DNA of 64,000 nt from JAWXBR01 sp034440235 (lineage in GTDB: Bacteria; Bacteroidota; Ignavibacteria; Kapaibacteriales; Kapaibacteriaceae). Below, in pieces: positions 32,025 to 40,131 of the stretch. The notes beneath the pieces were generated by a model. It searched no databases. It was not told where the DNA came from and saw nothing but the letters and a program-made list of their open reading frames with translations. The DNA lies in the NCBI GenBank assembly GCA_034440235.1, contig JAWXBR010000054.1:1-64000 (forward strand), read 5' to 3'. The translations under genes were made by a program, and so were the position numbers. Within the stretch, counting starts at the first letter, position 1; each line of letters begins with the position of its first letter.

Positions 32025-34154
32025 ATGGCACGCAGCAAGCCAACGCTGTTCGAGCAGTTAAGAGAAGACGAACGACCACAGGCTCCGCAGAACACGTGGA
32101 ACGCTTCTCGGTTTTTGCGATGGATAATCATCATAGCCTGTATGTTCGGGACCGCTGCGTTTTTTCCGGGCAGGAGTGGTGACACGCAGAGGAAGCTGGA
32201 CGACACGAACCAGCTAGGTACGATATGGACAGAAGAATCTGTCGTAGCTCCGTACGCATTTTCTGTCCGTAAACTCCCCTCAACACTCGAAGTAGAGCAA
32301 GACCGCGCTCGTAAGAGTACACCTCTTGTCTTTCGGGCCGTACCGTCAGCCATCGAAGAATCGAAGGAGCGTTTACGTTCCGCAACCGATGGTGTCTCGG
32401 CGCCAATCGCTACGCTGCTTCGTCGTCGCGGCGTCGACCTTCTAAATGATGCATTCTCACTTGGTGTAATTGATATAGACGACGCGACCATCAAGACAGC
32501 CATGGTCGTTGTCGATTTAGGATCGGCAGCCGAGCGCATCATCCCTAAAACAGAGGTGCGTGACATTGGTGCGATACAAGCACGGCTTTCCGAAGGCCTG
32601 TCGGCGCTCGATCCAGCAACGCGCAACACTGCGATCGATATCATCAAACGCTCGATAATGCCGACACTGCGCCTCGATTCGAGCCTATCGCAACGTGCTC
32701 GCGACGAAGCTGTGGCTTCTGTACCAACAGTGCAAGAGATCGTACGTTCGGGCGACGTAATCATTCGCAAAGGCACACGTCTCGATCAACGGGCACTTGC
32801 ACGCCTAACGAGTTTTCGAGATGCTGAATATTTACGTTCCGAAGTACGCTTCTCTCCCTTTATTGCGTTAGGCAGTTTTGGTCATGCCGTTGTTTTAATT
32901 GGCCTGCTGGTCCTATACCTACGCTTTCTGCGCCGATCATCGTATGTCCGCAACGGACAGTTAGCGTCACTACTTGCTATGCCGGTAATTACTGCAAGCA
33001 TGGGCTGGCTAAGTATTACTATTCCAACCGAACTGCCAATCGAGTACGCAATTCTTGCGCCCGCATTAGCGATGATTGTTACCGTGTTATATGATGCGCG
33101 TACAGCAGTCATGTGTGCTGTTATCATGGCCTTGAGTGCTGCTGGGGCGCGCGGTAATGATTATTCGGTAGCCATCGTACTCATTACGTCGGGTATACTT
33201 GGTGCACTGGCAGCAAACAACCTTCAGAATCGCATTCAGATTTTCACTGCCATCGTTTCGATTTTTCTTGGTCTTTCACTCATCTCAGTCTGTATTTCAC
33301 TTGAGCGGTCGATGTCCGACTATCTGCTGCCAATTCTCGTGATTGCAGCCGTAAATGCCGTTGCCTCGACGCTCGTGACATTCGCAGTCATCATCATGCT
33401 TGAACGTGTTTTTAACGTGGCAACAGACATGCGTCTAGATGAATTCGACAACACGAATCATCCTCTGTTACAACAGTTGAATGAACGTGCCCCAGGCACG
33501 TATCAGCATACGCTTGCGGTTGCACGACTTGCAGAAGCGGCAGCAACGGCAATTGGTGCAAATGCACTGCTGACGAAGGTGGGTGCGCTGTTCCATGATA
33601 TTGGTAAGCTCGAAAAGTCTGAGTATTTCGTCGAGAATCAGATTGACATTGGAAACAAGCACGACAAGATGACGCCGAAGAAGAGTGCTGCAATCATTCG
33701 TCAACACGTACAGGATGGAATAGAACTTGCAAAAGAATATCGCCTGCCAAATCGCATTTGGAAGTTCATACCTACGCACCATGGCACGATGCTCATTCGA
33801 CATTTTTACGCGCGCGCACTCGAGGAAAACACCGGCGGCGTTGTCGATGAGCAGGACTACAGATATGCAGGACCTAAGCCCGATTCGAAAGAAACTGCCA
33901 TTCTAATGCTAGCCGATGCTACTGAAGCGCTCTCGCGCCTCGTAGACACAACTCAGCGCGAAGACATCGCAGCAGCTGTCGATCGCATCATCGTCGACAG
34001 GTTCGAAGATGGACAGTTAAGTGAGGCGCCATTAACAACGGCTGACCTCGATCTTATTCGCGAGTCGCTTGTAAAAAACCTTCTTGCTTCGTCGCATAAA
34101 CGTGTTAAGTATCGCGAGGTCGACGCGCCCGATGCTGCCCCACCTCAACAATGA
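32025..34154 (+). CDS. 7TM HD-domain phosphohydrolase, PgpH/YqfF-like
   Basis: A 709-residue membrane protein with the PgpH architecture. One N-terminal helix (about 37-53) is followed by a large extracytoplasmic domain (about 55-290, the 7TMR-HDED region), seven membrane helices (about 290-480), and a cytoplasmic HD domain (about 500-680) with motifs QHTLAVARLAEAAA, LFHDIGKLEKSEYF, HVQDGIELAKEY, FIPTHHGT and DATEAL. In Listeria, PgpH hydrolyses cyclic-di-AMP to pApA, so this protein probably controls a cyclic dinucleotide in response to an outside signal. Its stop overlaps the xerD start (ATGA). The substrate is inferred from the family. Confidence 0.9.
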   Translation: MARSKPTLFEQLREDERPQAPQNTWNASRFLRWIIIIACMFGTAAFFPGRSGDTQRKLDDTNQLGTIWTEESVVAPYAFSVRKLPSTLEVEQDRARKSTPLVFRAVPSAIEESKERLRSATDGVSAPIATLLRRRGVDLLNDAFSLGVIDIDDATIKTAMVVVDLGSAAERIIPKTEVRDIGAIQARLSEGLSALDPATRNTAIDIIKRSIMPTLRLDSSLSQRARDEAVASVPTVQEIVRSGDVIIRKGTRLDQRALARLTSFRDAEYLRSEVRFSPFIALGSFGHAVVLIGLLVLYLRFLRRSSYVRNGQLASLLAMPVITASMGWLSITIPTELPIEYAILAPALAMIVTVLYDARTAVMCAVIMALSAAGARGNDYSVAIVLITSGILGALAANNLQNRIQIFTAIVSIFLGLSLISVCISLERSMSDYLLPILVIAAVNAVASTLVTFAVIIMLERVFNVATDMRLDEFDNTNHPLLQQLNERAPGTYQHTLAVARLAEAAATAIGANALLTKVGALFHDIGKLEKSEYFVENQIDIGNKHDKMTPKKSAAIIRQHVQDGIELAKEYRLPNRIWKFIPTHHGTMLIRHFYARALEENTGGVVDEQDYRYAGPKPDSKETAILMLADATEALSRLVDTTQREDIAAAVDRIIVDRFEDGQLSEAPLTTADLDLIRESLVKNLLASSHKRVKYREVDAPDAAPPQQ

Positions 34155-35074
34155 GTTCTGCAGAATTGCCCGCAGGTCTCGCTCGTGAACTGAAACACTT
34201 CGTGCATTACCTCAGGCTGGAGAAAGGCCTATCGGACAATACCGTTTCTGCCTATGAACGCGACACGACTCGCTGCGCAGAGTTTCTGGCAAGTCACGAC
34301 ATGGCATCGTTTGGTAGTGCAAAGCTGACCGATCTACGCGCGTTCTTCACAACTCTTGCAGGCGCGGGATTAGGTAGCACGTCACGTGGACGTTATCTGT
34401 CGTCTCTAAAGCATCTTTATCGCTTTCTTGTTGCGACAGGCCGCTGCGAGAAGAACTATACCGACGCAATGGAGTTGCCTCAAAAAGCTCAGCGTCTTCC
34501 AGAAGGCCTAAGTGTTGTCGATATGCAACGTATGCTCGAATCGGTCGACACAACTACACCCTACGGTATGCGAAACCGTGCAATTCTCGAAACGATGTAT
34601 GCATGTGGTCTCCGCGTTAGCGAGGTGACAACTTTGAGGCAACACGATGTTCTCGACGATCTCGATGTGGTAAGGGTCTTTGGAAAAGGGTCAAAAGAAC
34701 GCCTCGTTCCTATTGGCGGTGAAGCAGTGCGTTGGATAGCTCGCTACAAAACCGAATCCCGAGCCAAACTCTTGTCTACAGCAGATACGGATGACGTACT
34801 CTTTCTTAATCATCGAGGGCGACCGCTCTCGCGCATGGGCCTCTGGAAGATCATTCGTGATGCCGCTCTAGTAGCCGGACTCACCCAGCATGTGCATCCA
34901 CACATGTTTCGTCATTCGTTCGCCACACATCTGTTAGAAGGTGGTGCCGACCTTCGCGCCGTACAAGAAATGCTTGGTCACGCAGACATTGCTACCACCC
35001 AGATCTACACACACATCGACCGCGAATACATTAAGGAAGTACACACGCTCTTTCATCCTAGGTCGCAACGATGA
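34151..35074 (+). CDS. xerD: Tyrosine recombinase XerD-like
   Basis: A 307-residue tyrosine recombinase of XerC/XerD length. The N-terminal SAM-like core-binding domain spans about 10-95 (HYLRLEKGLSDNTVSAYERD). The catalytic domain has the first arginine in YACGLRVSEV, a lysine in FGKGSKERLVP, HMFRHSFATHLLEGGADLR with His and Arg, and LGHADIATTQIYTHID with the tyrosine nucleophile. Xer recombinases resolve chromosome dimers at dif. The position among housekeeping genes, with ATGA overlaps on both sides and no mobile-element genes nearby, argues for the chromosomal recombinase rather than an integrase. XerD versus XerC is a best guess. Confidence 0.88.
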   Translation: MSSAELPAGLARELKHFVHYLRLEKGLSDNTVSAYERDTTRCAEFLASHDMASFGSAKLTDLRAFFTTLAGAGLGSTSRGRYLSSLKHLYRFLVATGRCEKNYTDAMELPQKAQRLPEGLSVVDMQRMLESVDTTTPYGMRNRAILETMYACGLRVSEVTTLRQHDVLDDLDVVRVFGKGSKERLVPIGGEAVRWIARYKTESRAKLLSTADTDDVLFLNHRGRPLSRMGLWKIIRDAALVAGLTQHVHPHMFRHSFATHLLEGGADLRAVQEMLGHADIATTQIYTHIDREYIKEVHTLFHPRSQR

Positions 35075-36333
35075 AGCTCGCTGCGTTGTGCCGTTTATGT
35101 GCGTTCATCTTAGTAACCTTCGTTACTGTTACCTCTTCTGTATGCTCGGGCAAACCACCGTTAGTAAAATGTGGTATAGACAACCTCATCGACACTCAGT
35201 TTGCTCTCTTAAGGGGCAAACGCGTCGTGCTGGTAACACATGCTGCGGCTCGGGCGCAGACCGGACGTAGCACGTTCGACGAATTTCGACGTCGCACAGA
35301 CGTATCGCTGCTCCGCATACTCACACCCGAGCACGGTTTCTATGGCACCGTCGCTGCCGGTGGTTCCGTTGCAAACGAACACATCGACGGCGTCGACGCC
35401 ATCTCGCTCTATGGAGCGCAACGCAAACCAAGTGCGGCAATAATTTCAGATGCCGACATTGTTGTAATCGATTTGCAGGATATCGGCACACGCTCGTATA
35501 CCTTCATGAGCACGATGATCGAATGTCTCGAATCATGCGCCGAACTCAACATCCGAGTGATGATCCTCGACCGTCCGAATCCCCTAGGTGGAAATGTGGT
35601 TGACGGCAATGTGCCCGAAGATTCTCTTCGAACATTTGTTGCGCGCATTCCCGTAGCATACGTACACGGCATGACAATGGGTGAACTTGCAACCATGTCG
35701 AATGGCGAAGGATGGTTAGGTAAGGATGAAAAGGGGCTGCCTCGGCGATGCTCCCTTACCGTTGTGCGGTGTAAGCGCTGGACGCGTGACATGAGGTTCG
35801 AAGAAACGGGATTGTCGTGGTACCCCACATCACCGAATATTCCAACCATTCACGCGGCACGTGGCTATCCCGTTACGGGCCTGCTCGGAGAGCTTGGCGG
35901 CGTATATATCGGAATCGGCGCTCAGAGCCCCTTTACCGTCGTCGGAGCCCCTTCCCGAGTTCTCGACACAGCGCTTATACAACGTCTAAAGCTGCATGGC
36001 GTTACGGCACTTCAAGCGCAGTTTGTACCAAGCAACGGTCGTTTTCAGGGCACGTTGTGCACCGGATATTATTTGGCATTTGATGGGGATGTAAAATGGC
36101 GTCCGTACACAGCCGCCCTCGCGTTGATCGCTGCATTAACCCCCGACGTAAAAATGAATGATTCTGCCAGTGGGATTACAGGAGCACAGAAGTCGATGTT
36201 CAAAAAGGTTAGTGGTTCATCGTCACTGTTGACAGCACTATTAAACGGTAACATGGTGAATGCCGAAGCGGAGGCAGCACGCGGTCTCGAAGCATTTAAA
36301 TTGAAGCGTCGTCAGTACCTATTGTATCCATAA
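35071..36333 (+). CDS. DUF1343/NamZ-like exo-beta-N-acetylmuramidase
   Basis: A 420-residue secreted protein overlapping the xerD stop by ATGA. The N-terminal hydrophobic stretch (about 5-26, ending SSVCSG) is a signal peptide, possibly a lipoprotein signal. The rest matches DUF1343: GIDNLIDTQFALLRGKRVVLVTH, ILTPEHGFYG, VVIDLQDIGTRSYTFMSTM, LDRPNPLGGNVVDGNV, YVHGMTMGELA, LSWYPTSPNIPT, GYPVTGLLGELGGVYIGIG. B. subtilis NamZ of this family releases terminal MurNAc from peptidoglycan and works with NagZ. A NagZ-like GH3 protein lies at 10614-12131 here, so a muropeptide-recycling pair is plausible. Confidence 0.88.
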   Translation: MKLAALCRLCAFILVTFVTVTSSVCSGKPPLVKCGIDNLIDTQFALLRGKRVVLVTHAAARAQTGRSTFDEFRRRTDVSLLRILTPEHGFYGTVAAGGSVANEHIDGVDAISLYGAQRKPSAAIISDADIVVIDLQDIGTRSYTFMSTMIECLESCAELNIRVMILDRPNPLGGNVVDGNVPEDSLRTFVARIPVAYVHGMTMGELATMSNGEGWLGKDEKGLPRRCSLTVVRCKRWTRDMRFEETGLSWYPTSPNIPTIHAARGYPVTGLLGELGGVYIGIGAQSPFTVVGAPSRVLDTALIQRLKLHGVTALQAQFVPSNGRFQGTLCTGYYLAFDGDVKWRPYTAALALIAALTPDVKMNDSASGITGAQKSMFKKVSGSSSLLTALLNGNMVNAEAEAARGLEAFKLKRRQYLLYP

Positions 36334-36349
36334 GGCAGTTGCCTTATGG
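36328..36349. terminator. Inverted repeat over the DUF1343 stop codon, possible terminator
   Basis: CCATAAGGCA and TGCCTTATGG are perfect 10-base arms separated by GT, between two convergent genes. The left arm contains the DUF1343 stop codon. No T-run follows on either strand, so a Rho-independent role is uncertain; it may be a transcript-end stabiliser. Confidence 0.4.
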
Positions 36350-36373
36350 CGCGGAGTGCACCTATACAAGCGG

Positions 36374-37930
36374 TTAGTTGCCTATTCCTTGTGAGCGCAG
36401 CACGTGCGAAAGACGCACGATTGCAAGTCCAACAGAGAGGCGTCGCGTAAGAGGATCTTCTCCGTCGAAGAAGACATGGTCTCCGTCAACAAGCATACCA
36501 GCCGAGCCCCCGCCATCGAGATTCATTGCGTTGTATGCACCAAGTAACCGCATAATGTCTGCAGTCTGCTGAAGAGTAGCACCCATCGTACCATCGGTGC
36601 TTTGAGTTGATTCTATGCAGGCAACGAGAACCTTCGTTCCGCTCCTATCTACACCCAGTGCTGTGCGAGCAAGGTTCTGCGCTATAAACCTGCGTCCAGT
36701 CGATCCCTCTTTTTGTGCTTCGTGTTTAGCGACGCCGTCTCGCACTAGTCGAGGCGTTCCACACACTGCATTCATAAAGCGTACCGAAGGCATAATGTTT
36801 GTTTTGAATTGAATGGTGACTGTGTCTCCAGTACGAGGCATTGTAGTGTTGCCAATAACGTTGCGTGGGAATGACAACACAGCACCTCGAACTGGCAGAT
36901 CGACTGTACCAGTATCTGAATTGAGTACCTGACATTGCAATGGGACGTTGATCGATGGACTCCGCAGATAGCGGACACGTAGCTTCGTCAGCGGAAATTC
37001 GATGTTAGACTCTCGTTGTGCCACTGCTATCTCTTGTCGCAATCGTTCTTGCGATAATGTGACTTCTGTTGAGTCCATACTACTAAATATTGTGTCCTTT
37101 AAAGCCTCCTGAAACGAATTCTGTAAATCGCGAGCATTCACGTTCGGCACTGTCGGACCTCCGAACGAATTATACAGCACAATGCCCGAATCGATGCGCC
37201 TGTTCACACTAGAAACACTAAACGTGTTACTAGACCATGACACCGAGCCAGAGATTGAGAACGTGTCGATCGTGATGGCATTCTTAAAGTCCACGAAAGC
37301 ACTGGTCCACTTCTTGTACGGAGCCATTTCCACTACCTCCCCGTCAATCACACATGCACCAATGGGAGTGTTGCGGTATGCCCTCCAGAAGTTGCCATTG
37401 ACGAGTCCGTGTACCGTGTGGTTCGTCGCACTTCCGTACCGCTTCCACATATCAGCCAGACGCTCTAGGCCATCTGCTTGGTCATTGCCCTTCACCAGCC
37501 GCAAAGCGTTACCTGGTACTGTGCGATCAAGGGTCATCACGTGAACGTTCACAGCATGAGTACCGTTCGTGCGATACTCTACGTAACGTATGCCTGGCGA
37601 CAATTCCCTTTCACGGACAACATTGAGGTTAATAATAGGCGTATTGCGGATCCGCACTGCAACTCGGCGCCGCTTCTTCTTCCGGCTTGGCGCTGCCTTT
37701 GTCCTACGTACGGCAGGCTTTTTCTTTCCCGCGCTTGTCTTCGTAGAACTCGCGGTAGTCTTCTGCTTGCTGGTGGCTACCCTTTGCCTAACTGGCGGGG
37801 CCGCAGCAACGACGATAGGCTCTGTCATAGCGGCAAGCAAGGCCACTGACAGTAGTATCCAGGCGATATGTGTACGTAGGTAATTCAAGACAGGACTTTG
37901 ACGACGGTCAGATACCAAGACGATGGTCAA
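36374..37930 (-). CDS. Phosphodiester glycosidase (NAGPA) family protein with a basic linker
   Basis: The frame opens at a TTG (37930, 518 residues); another TTG at 37888 would begin directly with the signal peptide (NYLRTHIAWILLSVALLA). After the signal, residues about 47-95 form an extremely Lys/Arg/Ala/Thr-rich linker (KKKPAVRR, SRKKKRRRVAVR). The NAGPA domain follows, with GLVNGNFWRAYRNTPIG and MNLDGGGSAGMLVDGD. A family member removes GlcNAc from GlcNAc-phosphodiester-mannose in eukaryotes, and bacterial homologues act on phosphodiester-linked sugars at the cell surface. The basic linker is unusual and may bind an anionic polymer or DNA. The gene is convergent with the NamZ-like gene. 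Confidence 0.85.
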   Translation of the reverse strand: MTIVLVSDRRQSPVLNYLRTHIAWILLSVALLAAMTEPIVVAAAPPVRQRVATSKQKTTASSTKTSAGKKKPAVRRTKAAPSRKKKRRRVAVRIRNTPIINLNVVRERELSPGIRYVEYRTNGTHAVNVHVMTLDRTVPGNALRLVKGNDQADGLERLADMWKRYGSATNHTVHGLVNGNFWRAYRNTPIGACVIDGEVVEMAPYKKWTSAFVDFKNAITIDTFSISGSVSWSSNTFSVSSVNRRIDSGIVLYNSFGGPTVPNVNARDLQNSFQEALKDTIFSSMDSTEVTLSQERLRQEIAVAQRESNIEFPLTKLRVRYLRSPSINVPLQCQVLNSDTGTVDLPVRGAVLSFPRNVIGNTTMPRTGDTVTIQFKTNIMPSVRFMNAVCGTPRLVRDGVAKHEAQKEGSTGRRFIAQNLARTALGVDRSGTKVLVACIESTQSTDGTMGATLQQTADIMRLLGAYNAMNLDGGGSAGMLVDGDHVFFDGEDPLTRRLSVGLAIVRLSHVLRSQGIGN

Positions 37931-37948
37931 GTGCCATGACGACGGTCA
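37900..37948. repeat. Three direct repeats, 19-base period, at the start of the NAGPA gene
   Basis: GACGACGGTCA, GACGATGGTCA and GACGACGGTCA begin at 37900, 37919 and 37938, exactly 19 bases apart with differing spacers. They lie just downstream of the TAACTTTG box and cover the candidate TTG start at 37930. This looks like an operator array or a short tandem duplication in the 5' untranslated region. Confidence 0.8.
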
Positions 37949-37953
37949 AGCGT

Positions 37954-37961
37954 CAAAGTTA
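37954..37961 (-). promoter_or_regulatory. Probable -7 promoter element (TAACTTTG) of the NAGPA gene
   Basis: Minus-strand TAACTTTG matches TAnnTTTG exactly. Transcription would start near 37949, at the edge of the repeat array and about 20 bases before the TTG at 37930. Confidence 0.45.
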
Positions 37962-38009
37962 GTCGGTTGGGGTCGACCGGACAACGTGGCGTTATGCACA
38001 CGAACATTG

Positions 38010-38017
38010 TAGTTTTG
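38010..38017 (+). promoter_or_regulatory. Probable -7 promoter element (TAGTTTTG) of the third enoyl-CoA hydratase gene
   Basis: TAGTTTTG ends 4 bases before the ATG at 38022. Sequence and spacing are identical to the element before the TonB receptor gene at 23802. No Shine-Dalgarno is present. Confidence 0.5.
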
Positions 38018-38021
38018 CGGC

Positions 38022-38798
38022 ATGAATACACTACTTCTCTCTCGCCATGAGGGTTATGCAATCCTGACTTTAAATCGTCCGGATAAACTAAATTCGTTGA
38101 ATATTGAATTACTTAACGAAATGTCTGGCTTGCTTAAAGAGTGCAAAAGCGACACAACCATACGTGTACTTGTAATAACCGGCGCTGGACCTAAGGCGTT
38201 TGCTGCCGGGGCCGACATAGAGGAGTTACATGCACACGACGGAAATAGTGGCCGATCGTTCGCAGAGCGTGGGCAGGCCGTGTTAACGCAGATCGAACGC
38301 TTGGGGAAGCCAGTGATTGCAGCTATTAACGGATTCGCACTTGGTGGTGGCTGCGAGCTTGCCATGGCCTGTCACATTCGATTTGCTTCGGAAACGGCAC
38401 GATTTGGTCAGCCCGAAATAAACCTGGGAATAATTCCTGGTTATGGTGGTACACAACGTTTAGTCCGACTCGTGGGATACGCAAAGGCTCTCGAACTCAT
38501 CCTCTCGGGCGATATGATCAAGGCCGATGAAGCCATGCAGATCGGACTGGTTAACCGCGTCTTGCCTGCGAGCGACCTACTTGCCCACACAGAGGCTTTT
38601 GCTGCGTCATTGGCATCCAAGGCACCTATTGCACTCTCAGCTTGCCTAGAGTCCACACAAGCGGCTGCAGATATGTCGCTACTTGAAGGGTTGTATCTCG
38701 AAGCAAGTCTATTTGGCCGCACATGTGGTAGTGCCGATTTCAAGGAAGGCACGAAAGCTTTTCTAGAGAAACGGCAAGCCACCTTTAGGGGCTCTTAA
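38022..38798 (+). CDS. Enoyl-CoA hydratase (crotonase family)
   Basis: A 258-residue crotonase-fold protein with both catalytic glutamates: LGGGCELAMACH and FGQPEINLGIIPGYGGTQRL. The oxyanion-hole segment is KAFAAGADIEEL, and the C-terminal EGTKAFLEKRQATFRG is typical. It is close to the hydratase at 30424-31206 but diverged in the middle. Expected reaction: hydration of 2-enoyl-CoA in beta-oxidation or butyrate-type metabolism. The Kdo transferase gene begins 4 bases after the stop, so the two may share a transcript despite unrelated functions. A leaderless start is likely. Confidence 0.92.
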   Translation: MNTLLLSRHEGYAILTLNRPDKLNSLNIELLNEMSGLLKECKSDTTIRVLVITGAGPKAFAAGADIEELHAHDGNSGRSFAERGQAVLTQIERLGKPVIAAINGFALGGGCELAMACHIRFASETARFGQPEINLGIIPGYGGTQRLVRLVGYAKALELILSGDMIKADEAMQIGLVNRVLPASDLLAHTEAFAASLASKAPIALSACLESTQAAADMSLLEGLYLEASLFGRTCGSADFKEGTKAFLEKRQATFRGS

Positions 38799-38802
38799 AT
38801 CT

Positions 38803-40065
38803 GTGGTGTGGCTTACAGATCTGGTATACCGCTATCTGGTTTTGCCCTTAGTGTGGATAGCTGCACGTATTGCATCGCTGTTTAACGCTAAGATGCAGCG
38901 TCGCTTTAGCGAAGGAAAGACATCGAGGCGCATCGCCCAACGTCCTGACTCAACCGTTCTTTCTTATGAGTACGCTGCGCCTAAGACCAACACACCGCGA
39001 ATCCTCTTCCATGCATCATCCATGGGTGAGTTCGAACAACTTTTACCGGTCATACAACTCCTCCGCAACAACGTCAGCAACCTGACTGTAATTGCCAGCT
39101 TCTTTAGTCCGTCTGGCTATGCTCATGGAATAAAATTACCCGACGTCGACATCTGCACGTACCTACCCTTCGACACAAAACGCAGTGTACGTACATACCT
39201 CGACACGTACCTCCCCGACGTGATTGTCATCGACCGTTACGATGTGTGGCGGACATTTATCCTAGAAGCAACAGCAAGGAAGATTCCTGTTCTACTTATC
39301 AACGCAACATTTCCATCTGGGGCTCGGGGTTTGTTGCGCTACTGGTTCGCAGACATCTACCGTCGCTTAACATTTATCTCTGCCGTTACACTCGCCGACG
39401 CTCGAAAGCTCTCCGAACTCACCAGACGTGCCGTTACTGTACTCCCGGACACGCGTGTCGACCGTGTAATTGAAAAGTGTACTGCACCCGAAGCGTCGAT
39501 TGAAGCTCTCCGCAGACCAGATATACTAACCATCGTACTTGGCTCTTGCTGGTCACCCGAAGAGACGCTGGCTTTTGACGTCCTTACCACTCCTAGTGTC
39601 CGTCTAATCATCGTCCCCCACGAACCAACTCCAAAGGTAATCGCGGCAATTCAGGCGCGCATTCCGAGTACGTTGCTCAGTCGGTGTAACGCCGATACAC
39701 ACGGACATATTCTCGTTGATAGCGTAGGCCGGCTGTTATCGCTGTATGCGATAGCCGATGCGGCGATTGTGGGAGGGGGCTTTGGAGCAGGGGTCCACAG
39801 CGTTACAGAACCAGCAGTCTACGGTATGCCCATCGCGACGGGTCCGTACATCCAACGCTCCGCAGACGCACTGCGTCTCTTCGACCTCGGGCTGTTACAC
39901 GTGGTGCGTTCAGCAGCAGACCTGCTCACATGGTACCAGACATCGGTTGCATCTACTGTCCGGCGTCAAACAATTGCTGTAGCGACTAGGAGTGCAATGA
40001 TCGAGCATGCTGGATCATCGCAAACACATGCAGATAGAATAAAAAGTTATCTACCCAATGCGTAG
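38803..40065 (+). CDS. kdtA: 3-deoxy-D-manno-octulosonic acid (Kdo) transferase
   Basis: A 420-residue GT30 protein (GTG start). An N-terminal membrane anchor (about 5-25, YRYLVLPLVWIAARIASL) is followed by the donor/acceptor fold: the family motif HASSMGEFEQLLPVI carrying the catalytic glutamate, VIASFFSPSGYAHG, VIDRYDVWRTFI, and C-terminal VGGGFGAGVHSVTEPAVYGMPIATGP. KdtA attaches Kdo to lipid IVA on the cytoplasmic face of the inner membrane, so the cell makes LPS or lipooligosaccharide. Some residues differ from the E. coli enzyme, but overall motif order is kept. The 3' end approaches the 14-base repeat array. Confidence 0.9.
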   Translation: MVWLTDLVYRYLVLPLVWIAARIASLFNAKMQRRFSEGKTSRRIAQRPDSTVLSYEYAAPKTNTPRILFHASSMGEFEQLLPVIQLLRNNVSNLTVIASFFSPSGYAHGIKLPDVDICTYLPFDTKRSVRTYLDTYLPDVIVIDRYDVWRTFILEATARKIPVLLINATFPSGARGLLRYWFADIYRRLTFISAVTLADARKLSELTRRAVTVLPDTRVDRVIEKCTAPEASIEALRRPDILTIVLGSCWSPEETLAFDVLTTPSVRLIIVPHEPTPKVIAAIQARIPSTLLSRCNADTHGHILVDSVGRLLSLYAIADAAIVGGGFGAGVHSVTEPAVYGMPIATGPYIQRSADALRLFDLGLLHVVRSAADLLTWYQTSVASTVRRQTIAVATRSAMIEHAGSSQTHADRIKSYLPNA

Positions 40066-40075
40066 TTACTCCGGC

Positions 40076-40131
40076 TTAGTTTATCATATTAAGTGACTCA
40101 CGCTTAGTGAATCACACTTAGTGACTTGCAC
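40076..40131. repeat. Four diverged 13-15 base tandem repeats between convergent genes
   Basis: Copies begin at 40076, 40089, 40104 and 40118 and share TTA(A)GTGAnTCACnC; the middle copies contain the palindrome GTGAnTCAC. The array spans the intergenic region and the last codons and stop of the sugar-dehydrogenase gene. It may be a protein-binding site or a transcript-end element. Confidence 0.65.

Noticed and set aside
34151..35074. The tyrosine recombinase as an integrase of a mobile element
   Set aside because: It is coupled by four-base overlaps to housekeeping genes on both sides; no attachment-site repeats, tRNA or phage genes are nearby.
37931..38021. A tRNA or small RNA in the 91-base gap
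   Set aside because: No cloverleaf or conserved T-loop sequence is visible; the gap is explained by two divergent promoters and the repeat array.
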